NCBI RefSeq assembly: GCF_036226665.1
Contig: NZ_CP109007.1
Span: forward strand, 1,302,001 to 1,366,000
Direction of reading: 5' to 3'
Length of the DNA stretch: 64,000 nt
Source: Streptomyces sp. NBC_00691
GTDB lineage: Bacteria > Actinomycetota > Actinomycetes > Streptomycetales > Streptomycetaceae
Shown: piece after piece, positions 26,537-34,538 of the stretch
Layout of the letters: every line of letters begins with the position of its first letter
How positions within the stretch are numbered: position 1 is the first letter of the stretch
The notes under the pieces: generated by a model
The model's input: the letters and a program-made list of their open reading frames with translations, nothing else
Databases searched by the model: none
Told to the model about the DNA's origin: nothing
Position numbers and translations under genes: made by a program

Positions 26537-26947
26537 TCACAGTGGCGGGTCGACCGTGGTGACCACGGCGAGCAGCTGGAACGGCAGTTCCTTGTCCCAC
26601 TGGGAGACGCCCAGTCCGATCCACATTCCGTCGGCACGCCACAGACGCAGGTTCGGGGTGTGGCAGCTGAGGGTGGACCAGGGCTCGGGTATCGGCTCGC
26701 CCTCCATGCTCCGCTCCAGGACCGGCCAGAGGTCGAGCTCCCGGGGCTCGCCCCAGCGCGCGGCGAGCAGGGCGCCGAGCCCGTCCCGTTCCGCTTCGTA
26801 CTGGTCCTCGACGACCGGGCGGCGCGTGCCGTCGTCCTCCCAGAAGTCCTCGCTGGTCGCGAGCTCCGCGAGGTGGTGGTCCGGGCCGCCGTCGAATCCC
26901 CGGGCCCTGAGCAAGTCGATCGCCGCCAGACGGTCCGCCGTGGTCAT
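26537..26947 (-). CDS. protein of unknown function
   Basis: The 136-residue acidic product begins MTTADRLAAIDLLRARGF and has several conserved-looking Trp residues (EDFWEDDG, LWPVLERSM, PEPWSTL, GMWIGLGVSQWD). No signal peptide or membrane segment is visible. I do not recognise a family; a small globular cytosolic protein is all that can be said. GGAGAC just before the ATG at 26947 supports the start. It lies between the convergent glycosylase gene and the divergent ROK gene. Confidence 0.7.
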   Translation of the reverse strand: MTTADRLAAIDLLRARGFDGGPDHHLAELATSEDFWEDDGTRRPVVEDQYEAERDGLGALLAARWGEPRELDLWPVLERSMEGEPIPEPWSTLSCHTPNLRLWRADGMWIGLGVSQWDKELPFQLLAVVTTVDPPL

Positions 26948-27144
26948 GTCTCCAGTAAAGCTCCCGCCACTGACAGTTGGCGCCGCGTCAGGAACCGCGG
27001 CGGCCGGCGGGCCGGGCCTCCGCGCGGCGGCGGTGCCGTCCCGGGCCGCGGGCGAATCCAAAGCGTCATGGGGGCGGCACTCGCCGCGACCGGGCCCATT
27101 GAGTACCATCCGCCGAAGAGGTGCACGAGCTGGGAGGACACACT

Positions 27145-28302
27145 GTGGGGCGGCTGACCGGCGGGGATCCGTCTCTGCTGCGGCGGATCAACTCCGCGGT
27201 GGTACTCCATGCGCTGCGCGGCGCCGACGCGCCGACGCTCACGGATCTGACCCGGATCACGGGCCTCTCGCGGCCCACCGTCGAAGGGGTCGTCGAGGGA
27301 CTCATGGAGGGCGGTCTCGTCGTCGAGGCGGCGCCCGAGGAGGGCGAGGCCCGGCGCCAGGGGCGTCCCGCGCGGAGGTTCCGCTTCCGCGCGGAGGCCG
27401 GTCATCTGCTCGGCATCGAGATCGGCCCGCACCGGGTGGCCGCGCTGCTCTCCGGTCTGGACGGGCGGATCATCGGCGCGGGTTCGCGCCAGGTGTCGGA
27501 GACGGCCCCCGAGGACGAGCGCCTGGACCGGGTCCGTACGGTCGTGGCCGACGTGCTGCGCAGGGCCGGGGTCGCCCGGTCGAATCTGCGGGCCGTCGGC
27601 GTCGGCACCCCGGGCATCGTGGAGGCCGACGGGACCGTCCGCCTCGGTACGGCACTGCCGGGCTGGACGGGGCTCGCGCTCGGCGAGCGGTTGCGGCGCT
27701 CCTTCAAGTGCCCTGTCATCGTGGAGAACGACGCGAACGCGGCGGCCGTCGCCGAGCACTGGAAGGGTGCCGCGACCGATTCCGACGACATCGTCTTCGT
27801 CCTCGCCGGGCTGAGCCCGGGCGCGGGTTCACTGATCGGCGGCCGGCTGCACCGTGGTTTCGGCGGGGCGGCCGGGGAGATCGGCGCCCTGCACCTGCTC
27901 GGCCGGGGCGTCACCCCCGAGCATCTGCTGTCGACCACGGACGAGCCGCTGCACCCGCTCGACGAGCAGGCGGTCGCCGAGGTCTTCGCGCTGGCCCGCA
28001 AGGGCGACGCGCGCGCCGAGGCGGCGGTGGAGCGGTTCATCCAGCGGCTCGTGCACGACGTGGCGGCGCTGGTCCTGGCGATCGACCCCGAGCTGGTGGT
28101 GGTTGGCGGCTGGGCGGCCGGCCTGGACGGCGTGCTCCAGCCGCTCCGTGAGGAGCTGGCCCGGTTCTGTCTGCGGCCGCCGCGGGTGGTGCTGTCGCTG
28201 CTCGGCGAGGCCGCCGTGGGCACGGGTGCGCTGCGACTCGCCCTCGACCATGTCGAGGAGCAGCTCTTCGCGGTCGACGGCACGGTGACGGCCCGCCGCT
28301 AG
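27145..28302 (+). CDS. ROK-family transcriptional regulator
   Basis: The 385-residue protein has an N-terminal winged helix-turn-helix (about residues 10-65; LTDLTRITGLSRPTVEGVVEGL, split for reading) and a ROK sugar-kinase-like domain. The domain keeps VENDANAAAVAEHW and a ROK zinc-site region, but the usual GIGAGIV phosphate motif is altered to SPGAGSLIGG, so it is a sensor more than a kinase. Such regulators bind sugars or sugar phosphates (NagC/XylR type). GGAGG seven bases before GTG 27145 sets the start; TACCAT (27104-27109) is a possible -10 box. It converges with the GntR gene. Confidence 0.87.
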   Translation: MGRLTGGDPSLLRRINSAVVLHALRGADAPTLTDLTRITGLSRPTVEGVVEGLMEGGLVVEAAPEEGEARRQGRPARRFRFRAEAGHLLGIEIGPHRVAALLSGLDGRIIGAGSRQVSETAPEDERLDRVRTVVADVLRRAGVARSNLRAVGVGTPGIVEADGTVRLGTALPGWTGLALGERLRRSFKCPVIVENDANAAAVAEHWKGAATDSDDIVFVLAGLSPGAGSLIGGRLHRGFGGAAGEIGALHLLGRGVTPEHLLSTTDEPLHPLDEQAVAEVFALARKGDARAEAAVERFIQRLVHDVAALVLAIDPELVVVGGWAAGLDGVLQPLREELARFCLRPPRVVLSLLGEAAVGTGALRLALDHVEEQLFAVDGTVTARR

Positions 28303-28348
28303 GAGAGTCCTCGCGACGGGCCGCCGGCCGGTGTTCGTGGGAGCGGCG

Positions 28349-29089
28349 CTACGAGGCCATGACCAGGTCCACCGAGTCGCCGAAGGTGAGGCGGCAGGTG
28401 TCGGCGCGGTAGGTGGCCACGGAGACGGCCGCGGTCCGCCCGCCGGAGAGGTAGCGGGTCGTCACGACGAGCACGGGTGCGCCCGGCAGACGGTCGAGCT
28501 CCTTGGCGTCGTCGGCGCGGGCGGATCCGAGCTCCACGGAGCGGTCCTGGCCGTCCAGGGCGAGGTGCTGGAGCTCCCGGAGCACCGCGCGGGCGCGGGC
28601 GGGACCGGCGGGGGCGTCGATGGCGCTGAGGCCGGCGACGGAGCCGACGGGCACGTAGAGCAGTTCGGCGGCGACGGGCTGGCCCTGGCTGACGCGGATG
28701 CGGCGGACGACGTGCACCGACTCCTCGGCGCCGCTCTCCAGGACGCGCGCGACGGCGGCAGGGGCCACGTCGGCGGCGGAGTCCAGGGACTGCCAGGCCT
28801 CGTCACCCACGCCCGGCCAGGTGTGCTGGGTGGTGGAGACGTCGACGCCGACACGCGGCGGGGCGACGGTGGTGCCGACACCGCGGCGGCGCTGCAGCCG
28901 GCCTTCGAGCTCCAGCTGCTCCAGGGCCTGGCGGAGCGTGGCACGGGCGACGCCGAAGCGTGCCGCGAGATCGCGCTCGTTGGGGAGGATCTCCCCGACG
29001 GCGAAGTCCGAGTCGAGCGCTTCGCCGATGACTGTCTTGAGGTGCTGATACTTCGGTTCCGGTACCGATGCCAGCTGCGTGGTCCCCAC
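28349..29089 (-). CDS. GntR-family (HutC-type) transcriptional regulator
   Basis: The 246-residue protein has an N-terminal GntR winged helix (PKYQHLKTVIGEAL; LPNERDLAARFGVARATLRQ; LEGRLQRRRGVGT, residues about 10-75) and a UTRA effector domain in the HutC/DasR subfamily. UTRA domains bind amino sugars, histidine derivatives or phosphonates. I use GTG 29089, with GGAGG six bases upstream, instead of TTG 29104. Its promoter holds TTGGTC-n2-GACCAA, close to the HutC/DasR-type operator TGGTCTAGACCA, so it very probably regulates itself. No target gene is adjacent. Confidence 0.9.
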   Translation of the reverse strand: MGTTQLASVPEPKYQHLKTVIGEALDSDFAVGEILPNERDLAARFGVARATLRQALEQLELEGRLQRRRGVGTTVAPPRVGVDVSTTQHTWPGVGDEAWQSLDSAADVAPAAVARVLESGAEESVHVVRRIRVSQGQPVAAELLYVPVGSVAGLSAIDAPAGPARARAVLRELQHLALDGQDRSVELGSARADDAKELDRLPGAPVLVVTTRYLSGGRTAAVSVATYRADTCRLTFGDSVDLVMAS

Positions 29090-29169
29090 CCTGATCCTCC
29101 GCAATTCGCCGTGTCCCGCGGCGTTTTTCCGCGCCCTTGTTTATTAAAGGTTCCTGCACTAACTCTGCG

Positions 29170-29204
29170 ACCATAAGGCGAGCCCACCCCTTGGTCAAGA
29201 CCAA
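29170..29204 (-). promoter_or_regulatory. promoter and operator of the GntR gene
   Basis: Reading leftward: -35 TTGACC (29193-29198), exactly 17 bp, -10 TATGGT (29170-29175). The -35 sits inside the perfect inverted repeat TTGGTC-n2-GACCAA (29191-29204). The mRNA leader is about 75 bases. Confidence 0.75.
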
Positions 29205-29286
29205 TCCTCTGCCGAACGCCCCCGAATGTGACCCTCTGACCTAGATCGTTCACAGGACGTTCGCGCCCCCGTGCGCCTCGCGCAGC

Positions 29287-29320
29287 AAAACACCCCGCCT
29301 CCCTGGTGGGAGACGGGGTG
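29287..29320 (-). terminator. intrinsic terminator of the sigJ-like gene
   Basis: A 13-bp stem (29291-29303 with 29308-29320; one G-U in the leftward transcript), 4-nt loop, then TTTT when read leftward (29290-29287). It lies 60 bases after the sigma factor stop. Confidence 0.8.
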
Positions 29321-29379
29321 AAGTTCCGGCCGATCGGCGCGATCGGTCCGCTTCTTCGCGCGGGGTGCGCCCGCGCGCG

Positions 29380-30276
29380 TCAGCGGCCGACGAGCGCCTG
29401 GAGCTTGTCCGGGTTGCGGATGATGTAGACGCATTGGACGCGCCCGTCCAGCACCTCGATCTGGAAGACGGAGTCCGGCCTGCCGTCGAGGAGGGCGAGC
29501 AGGGCGGGGGCGCCGTTGAGTTCGAGGAGGCGGATCTCGAAGGTCTCGCCCGCGCCCTGGGCGGTGGCGTGCAGGAAACGGCCGACCTTGTCGGCGCTCT
29601 CGATGATCCGCAGCGGGGCCTTGGACTTGCCGCCGCTGTCGCCGACGAGCCGCACGTCGGGGGCGAGCAGGGCGAGGAGCTCGCCGAGGTCGCCGCCGGC
29701 CGCCGCGGTGAGGAAGCGCTCGGTGAGGTCCCGGCGCTCGGCCGGGTCGACGTCGTAGCGCGGCCTGCCCTCGTCGACGTGACGCCGGGCGCGCCCCGCG
29801 AGCTGCCGTACGGCCGCCTCGGAGCGGTCGAGCGCGGTGGCGATCTCGGCGTACGGGAAGCCGAAGGCCTCGCGCAGCACGAAGACGGCCCGTTCCAGCG
29901 GGGAGAGGGATTCGAGGACGACGAGGACGGCGAGCGAGACGGAGTCGGCGAGCAGGGCGCGCTCGGCGGTGTCGGGCACGGTCGGCCCGAAGTCGGTGAC
30001 GACGGGCTCGGGCAGCCACGGGCCGACGTAGGACTCGCGGCGGACCTGGGCCTGCCGGAGCCGGTCGATGGCGAGGCGGGTCGTGATCCGTACGAGGAAG
30101 GCCCGGGGTTCGCGGACCTCCGCCCGGTCCTCCGCGGTCCAGCGCAGCCAGGCCTCCTGGACGACGTCCTCGGCGTCGGCGGCGCGGCCGAGCATCCGGT
30201 AGGCGACGCCGAGGAGCATCGGGCGGTGCTCCTCGAAGCACTCGGTCAGGGTGTCGGTCGGGATGTCGGTGGGCAC
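29380..30276 (-). CDS. sigJ: ECF41-type RNA polymerase sigma factor (SigJ) with C-terminal SnoaL-like domain
   Basis: The 298-residue sigma factor has region 2 (FEEHRPMLLGVAYRMLG; DAEDVVQEAWLRW) and region 4 (LSPLERAVFVLREAFGFPYAEIA, split), then an NTF2/SnoaL-like C-terminal domain of about 100 residues. The ECF41 hallmarks are WLPEP after region 2, DSGGKSKA (DGGGK motif with a Ser) and NPDKL near the end. In ECF41 the tail replaces an anti-sigma factor. The GTG at 30276 is six bases after a TGGGAT -10, itself 17 bp from TGGACA, so it looks leaderless. ECF41 genes usually pair with a COE (decarboxylase/oxidoreductase/epimerase); here the neighbour is an alpha/beta hydrolase. Confidence 0.9.
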   Translation of the reverse strand: MPTDIPTDTLTECFEEHRPMLLGVAYRMLGRAADAEDVVQEAWLRWTAEDRAEVREPRAFLVRITTRLAIDRLRQAQVRRESYVGPWLPEPVVTDFGPTVPDTAERALLADSVSLAVLVVLESLSPLERAVFVLREAFGFPYAEIATALDRSEAAVRQLAGRARRHVDEGRPRYDVDPAERRDLTERFLTAAAGGDLGELLALLAPDVRLVGDSGGKSKAPLRIIESADKVGRFLHATAQGAGETFEIRLLELNGAPALLALLDGRPDSVFQIEVLDGRVQCVYIIRNPDKLQALVGR

Positions 30277-30326
30277 CCGCCCATCCCAGCCCACGGCGGT
30301 CGCGCTGTCCAGTTTCGGACGGGGGC

Positions 30327-30355
30327 TTGAACTCCAGGCTACTGATCGGTAATTC
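30327..30355 (+). promoter_or_regulatory. promoter of the alpha/beta hydrolase with operator-like palindrome
   Basis: TTGAAC (30327-30332), 17 bp, TAATTC (30350-30355). The spacer carries TACTGATCGGTA (30340-30351), a 12-bp palindrome with one mismatched pair. Possible regulator unknown. Confidence 0.45.
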
Positions 30356-30398
30356 TCACTGACAGGACGTCTGACAAGCCTCAGGACAGGGAGTCCGC

Positions 30399-31232
30399 AT
30401 GCCCGAACGGATCGCGTTCACGATCGAGACCCCGGCGGGCCCCCGCACGGCGTCCCTCACGTACGAACGCCGGGGTGCGGGGGAACCGCTGCTGCTCCTG
30501 CACGGCATCGGGCACCACTGGCAGGCCTGGGAGCCGGTCCTGGACATCCTCGCCGCGGAGCGCGACGTGATCGCCGTCGACCTGCCCGGCTTCGGCGACT
30601 CCGACGAACTGCCCGAGGGCTGCCCGTACGACCTGTCCACCGTCGGCACCGTGCTCGGCGCCTTCTGCGAGGCCGTCGGCGCCGAGCGTCCGCACGTGGC
30701 GGGGAACTCGCTCGGCGGACTGCTCGCCCTGGAGCTGGCACGGGGGAAGCGGGTGCGCTCGGTCACCGCCCTCTCCCCCGCCGGCTTCTGGTCGGAAGGC
30801 GAGCGGCGGTACGCCTTCGTGACGCTGCGGGCGATGCGGGGCGCGGCGAGGTCGCTGCCCGTGCCGGTGATCGACCGCCTCTCCCGGACGTCCGCCGGGC
30901 GCACCGTGCTCACGAGCACCATCTACGCCCGCCCGGGGCGCCGTTCACCCGCGGCCGCCTACGCCGAAACGCTCGCGCTGCGCGGGGCCACCGGATTCCG
31001 CCAGACCCTGGCCGCCGGCGGGAGCGTGCGTTTCCGTGACGACGTCGCCGAGGTCCCCGTCACCGTCGCCTGGGGTGCCCGCGACCGGCTGCTCCTTCCC
31101 CGGCAGGGCGTCCGCGCGAAGCACACCATCCCCGGCGCGCGGCTCGTCCGGCTGCCCGGCTGCGGTCATGTGCCCATGAACGACGACCCCGCGCTCGTCG
31201 CACGCGTGATCCTGGACGGCAGCGGCGGCTGA
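30399..31232 (+). CDS. alpha/beta fold hydrolase
   Basis: The 277-residue enzyme shows the oxyanion HGIGHHWQAW, the nucleophile elbow GNSLGG near residue 110, the acid in WGARDRLLLPRQ and the catalytic His in GCGHVPMNDDP. It is a typical soluble esterase or C-C hydrolase-like protein of unknown substrate. GGGAG eight bases before the ATG is a good ribosome binding site. It is divergent from the ECF41 sigma gene and could be its target. Its last 288 bases lie antisense to the long tail of the EamA gene on the other strand. Confidence 0.87.
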   Translation: MPERIAFTIETPAGPRTASLTYERRGAGEPLLLLHGIGHHWQAWEPVLDILAAERDVIAVDLPGFGDSDELPEGCPYDLSTVGTVLGAFCEAVGAERPHVAGNSLGGLLALELARGKRVRSVTALSPAGFWSEGERRYAFVTLRAMRGAARSLPVPVIDRLSRTSAGRTVLTSTIYARPGRRSPAAAYAETLALRGATGFRQTLAAGGSVRFRDDVAEVPVTVAWGARDRLLLPRQGVRAKHTIPGARLVRLPGCGHVPMNDDPALVARVILDGSGG

Positions 31233-32138
31233 GGCCTCCCGCGGGGCCGGCCCGGTCACCCGGGTCCTCCGTGCGAACAGGCCGGTGCCCACGGCGGCGC
31301 CGGCCCCCACGAGCAGGCTGCCCGCCGCCTGCGGCAGGCCGAAGGCGGCGCCCCCGACCAGGGCGGCGCTCAGGGCTGCGGCGACCGGGATCGCGCCGGT
31401 GAAGAGGGTGGCCCGCTCCATGCCGACCCGCTGGACACCCATGTAGAACAGGACGAACCCGACGACGGTGGCGAGCGCCGCCTGCCAGACCAGGGCGCCC
31501 GCCTCCGCACCCGTCGGCATCCGGACGAGACCGGCTCCGTCCACGACCAGGCCCACGAGCGCCGCCTCGGCCGCGCCGACCCCGCAGACGGCCGCCGTGA
31601 GCAGCTTCGGACCGAGCAGGCGCAGGACGGGGACGGCCAGCACCGTGAAGCCGACCTCGCCCGCGAGCGCGGCCACCGACCAGCCGATGCCGGCCAGGTC
31701 CGTACGCCCCCAGCCCTGGACCGTGAAGGCTCCCGCGGCGACGAGCAGTGCCCCGTACAGCACGGCGGGGGCGGGCCTGCGGCCCTCGGTCAGCGGGACG
31801 AGGACGGCGACGACGACCGGGGCGCAGCCGACGAGGACGCCGGGCACCGCCGGCTCGGCGGTCCGTTCGGCGGCGAGGACCGCCAGGTTGAAGCCGACCA
31901 TGCCGACCCCCGCGAGGGCGGCGAGCCGCAGCCGGTGACGGGGGGTCAGGGTCCGCAGCGGGGCGAGCCCGCCACGGCCGAGCAGGGGCAGCAGGAGCAG
32001 GCAGGCGGCGCCGTAGCGCAGGGCCTGCCCGCCCGCGTACGGGTAGTCGCCGAGCAGGCTGTTCGCGGTGAAGGAGGCGCCGACGAGGGCGTAGGCGAGG
32101 GTCACGAGGAGGACCCCGCGGAGGGCGTTCGCGTTCAT
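30945..32138 (-). CDS. EamA-family (DMT) transporter with antisense C-terminal tail
   Basis: Ten membrane helices in two EamA repeats span about residues 5-300 (GVLLVTLAYALVGASFTANS at the N-terminus; WQAALATVVGFVLFYMGVQ in the second half), the layout of drug/metabolite exporters. The frame does not stop after the last helix (ARRTRVTGP) but runs about 95 residues further, antisense to the hydrolase gene, to 30945. This tail is low in hydrophobic residues and probably disordered. The ATG at 32138 lies seven bases after TAGCGT, which is 17 bp from TTAACC: a leaderless promoter. It follows the GlxA-type regulator in the same direction. Confidence 0.83.
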   Translation of the reverse strand: MNANALRGVLLVTLAYALVGASFTANSLLGDYPYAGGQALRYGAACLLLLPLLGRGGLAPLRTLTPRHRLRLAALAGVGMVGFNLAVLAAERTAEPAVPGVLVGCAPVVVAVLVPLTEGRRPAPAVLYGALLVAAGAFTVQGWGRTDLAGIGWSVAALAGEVGFTVLAVPVLRLLGPKLLTAAVCGVGAAEAALVGLVVDGAGLVRMPTGAEAGALVWQAALATVVGFVLFYMGVQRVGMERATLFTGAIPVAAALSAALVGGAAFGLPQAAGSLLVGAGAAVGTGLFARRTRVTGPAPREASAAAAVQDHACDERGVVVHGHMTAAGQPDEPRAGDGVLRADALPGKEQPVAGTPGDGDGDLGDVVTETHAPAGGQGLAESGGPAQRERFGVGGRG

Positions 32139-32186
32139 GCCTCCGACGCTAGGAAGACGGGCGGCCCCGGTTAAGGTCCACTTCTG

Positions 32187-33308
32187 TCACGCCATCGGGG
32201 ACCACTTCGCACCGCTGTCCTCGCCCGGGCCGGTGCGGGTGGCCCAGCCGGTGCCGGCGTCCGGGCCGGAGTGCGTGTCCGGGCCGGTGCGGGCGCGCGC
32301 CCGGAAGGTGCGGCGGTAGGCGTCCGGCGGCACGCCGACGGTGCGGTTGAAGTGTCGGCGCAGGGTCGTGGCGGTGCCCATGCCGGTGGCGGTCGCGATG
32401 CCCTCGACGCTCTCGTCGGTGGACTCCAGCAACTCCTGCGCGTGGCGGATCCGTTGGGTCAGCAGCCACTGCAGCGGGGTCGTACCGGTCACGGACCGGA
32501 AGTGGCGGCCCAGATTGCGCGAGCTCATCCGCGCCCGGCGGGCCAGGTCGTCCACGGTCAGCGGCTGGTCGAGCCGCTCCATCACCCAGGGGAGCAGATC
32601 GCCGAGCGGGTGGTCGTCGCGCGCGGGGACGGGAGTGGTGACGAACTGGGCCTGGCCGCCCGCCCGGTGCGGGGGTACGACCAGGCTGCGGGCGACCGTG
32701 TTGGCGACGGCCGAGCCGTGGTCGAGGCGGACCAGGTGCAGGCAGAGGTCCATCGCGGCGGCCTTGCCCGCGGAGGTGAGGACCCGGCCGCCGTCCACGT
32801 AGAGCACGTCCGGGTCGACCTCCACCCGGGGGTGACGGGCGGCGAGTTCCTCGGTGTGGGCCCAGTGGGTGGTCGCGCGCCTGCCGTCGAGCAGGCCGGC
32901 GGCGGCCAGTACGAACGCGCCCGTGCAGAGGGAGGCCACCCGCGCGCCCGCCTCGTGGGCCGCGCGCACCGCGTCGACCAGTGCGGCGGGCGGGGCCTCG
33001 TCGGTCTCGGCGAGGGCGGGGACGATCACGGTGTCGGCGCGCGCCAGCCGGTCGAAGCCGCCGTCGGGCTCCAGCCGGAACCGGCCGACGCGGACGGTGG
33101 CCGGGCCGCAGAGCGCGACGTCGTACCAGGGGCCGGTCACCCCGGACGGCGGCGGGCCGAAGACCTCGTACGCCACGGACAGTTCGAACTGCCGCATTCC
33201 CTCGGTGACGGCGAGCGCCACGGTGTGCGGGTCCGCGCCCGGCTTCGCCGTCGGGTGCGTGCTCCGGTCGGTGCCCAGGTCCGTGTCCACGTCCGTAATT
33301 GTACGCAT
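32187..33308 (-). CDS. GlxA-family AraC-type transcriptional regulator
   Basis: The 373-residue protein joins a DJ-1/PfpI-like domain (about residues 30-190; SLCTGAFVLAAAGLLDGR with the nucleophile-elbow Cys, and THWAHTEELAARHP) to a C-terminal AraC double helix-turn-helix (DLARRARMSSRNLGRHFR; GIATATGMGTATTLRRHF). GlxA-type regulators respond to nitrogen compounds and amidase/oxidation products. The start is ATG 33308. It is divergent from the reductase-like gene at 33400 with 91 bases between, which makes that gene its likely target. Confidence 0.88.
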   Translation of the reverse strand: MRTITDVDTDLGTDRSTHPTAKPGADPHTVALAVTEGMRQFELSVAYEVFGPPPSGVTGPWYDVALCGPATVRVGRFRLEPDGGFDRLARADTVIVPALAETDEAPPAALVDAVRAAHEAGARVASLCTGAFVLAAAGLLDGRRATTHWAHTEELAARHPRVEVDPDVLYVDGGRVLTSAGKAAAMDLCLHLVRLDHGSAVANTVARSLVVPPHRAGGQAQFVTTPVPARDDHPLGDLLPWVMERLDQPLTVDDLARRARMSSRNLGRHFRSVTGTTPLQWLLTQRIRHAQELLESTDESVEGIATATGMGTATTLRRHFNRTVGVPPDAYRRTFRARARTGPDTHSGPDAGTGWATRTGPGEDSGAKWSPMA

Positions 33309-33399
33309 GATGTCGTTCCGGACACTCGTGCGCGACGGCCGCCGGGGCCAGGATTGAGCCATCAGAACGGTTCGGGTCGTACGAGAGCAGGGAGAAGTC

Positions 33400-34431
33400 A
33401 TGGAAACGGGGCTCACGGTCGCGGTGTTCGGCGCCTACGGACACACGGGACGGTTCGTGGTCGCGGAGCTGCTCGCCCGCGGGTACGTCCCGGTGGCGAT
33501 CGGCCGGGACGCCGCCAAGCTCCGGGCCCTCGCCGGGTCCCGCCCGGAACTCGACACGCGGCCGGCGTCGGTCGACGACCCGGCCTCGCTCGACCGCGCG
33601 CTGGCCGGTACGGCGGCCGTGATCAACTGCGCCGGGCCGTTCGCCGTGACCGGCGCGCCCGTGATCGAGGCGGCCCTGCGGGCCGGGATCCCGTACGTGG
33701 ACGTGGCGGCCGAGATCGAGGCCAACCTCGACACGTTCGAGCGGTTCACGGACCGGGCCCGCGCCGCGGGAACGGTGATCGTCCCCGCGATGGCCTTCTA
33801 CGGCGGCCTGGGCGACCTGCTCGCCACCGCCGCCATGGACGACTGGACGTCGGCCGACGAGGCACACATCGCGTACGGGCTGAGCAGCTGGCACCCCACC
33901 GCGGGCACCCTCGCCGCCGGCAAGGTCTCCCGGGAGCGGCGCGACGGCCGCCACGTCCGCTTCACCGAGGGGCGACTGGAGTACCACGACGACGAGTTCA
34001 CGGTGCAGGAGTGGCCCTTCCCGGCCCCGATGGGTCCCCGGCCCGTCATCGGCGAGTTCACGATGGCCGACGTGGTCACCGTCCCGAGCCACCTGAAGGT
34101 GCCCGAGGTCCGTACCTACATGGCGGTCGAAGCGGCCCAGGACCTGTCGGCGCCCGACGCGTCGGCGCCGGCCGCGGTCGACGAGCGGGGCCGGTCGGAC
34201 CAGACCTTCCTCGTGGACGTCGTCGTCCGCTCGGGCGACGCGGAGCGGAGGGCCGTGGCCGTCGGCCAGGACATCTACGCCGTCACCGCGCCGCTCGCCG
34301 TGGAGGCCGTCAAGCGGATCCTCACGGGCCGGACCAGGACGACCGGCGTCGCCTCGGCCGGCGAGATCTTCGACGCCCCGGACTTCCTCCGCGCGCTCGC
34401 CCCGCACATCTCCTTCGAACTGCACCGGTGA
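33400..34431 (+). CDS. saccharopine dehydrogenase-like NAD(P)-binding protein
   Basis: The 343-residue protein starts with a Rossmann motif GAYGHTGRFV (residues 10-19), followed by DDPASLDRALAGTAAVINCAGPF, split, which is typical of saccharopine dehydrogenase-like trans-acting enoyl reductases. The second half forms the catalytic-like domain; no membrane segment is seen. The reaction is unknown. GGGAGAAG about five bases before the ATG is a good ribosome binding site. Position opposite a GlxA-type regulator suggests control by that protein. Confidence 0.82.
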   Translation: METGLTVAVFGAYGHTGRFVVAELLARGYVPVAIGRDAAKLRALAGSRPELDTRPASVDDPASLDRALAGTAAVINCAGPFAVTGAPVIEAALRAGIPYVDVAAEIEANLDTFERFTDRARAAGTVIVPAMAFYGGLGDLLATAAMDDWTSADEAHIAYGLSSWHPTAGTLAAGKVSRERRDGRHVRFTEGRLEYHDDEFTVQEWPFPAPMGPRPVIGEFTMADVVTVPSHLKVPEVRTYMAVEAAQDLSAPDASAPAAVDERGRSDQTFLVDVVVRSGDAERRAVAVGQDIYAVTAPLAVEAVKRILTGRTRTTGVASAGEIFDAPDFLRALAPHISFELHR

Positions 34432-34538
34432 CGGGCCCGCAGCCGGATCCGGCCGCTCCCGATCCGTGCGGGGCGGCATCATGGGCCACGGCAGGGACCG
34501 CCGGCGCGCGGCGGGACGGGGAGAAGGGCCACACGGAC

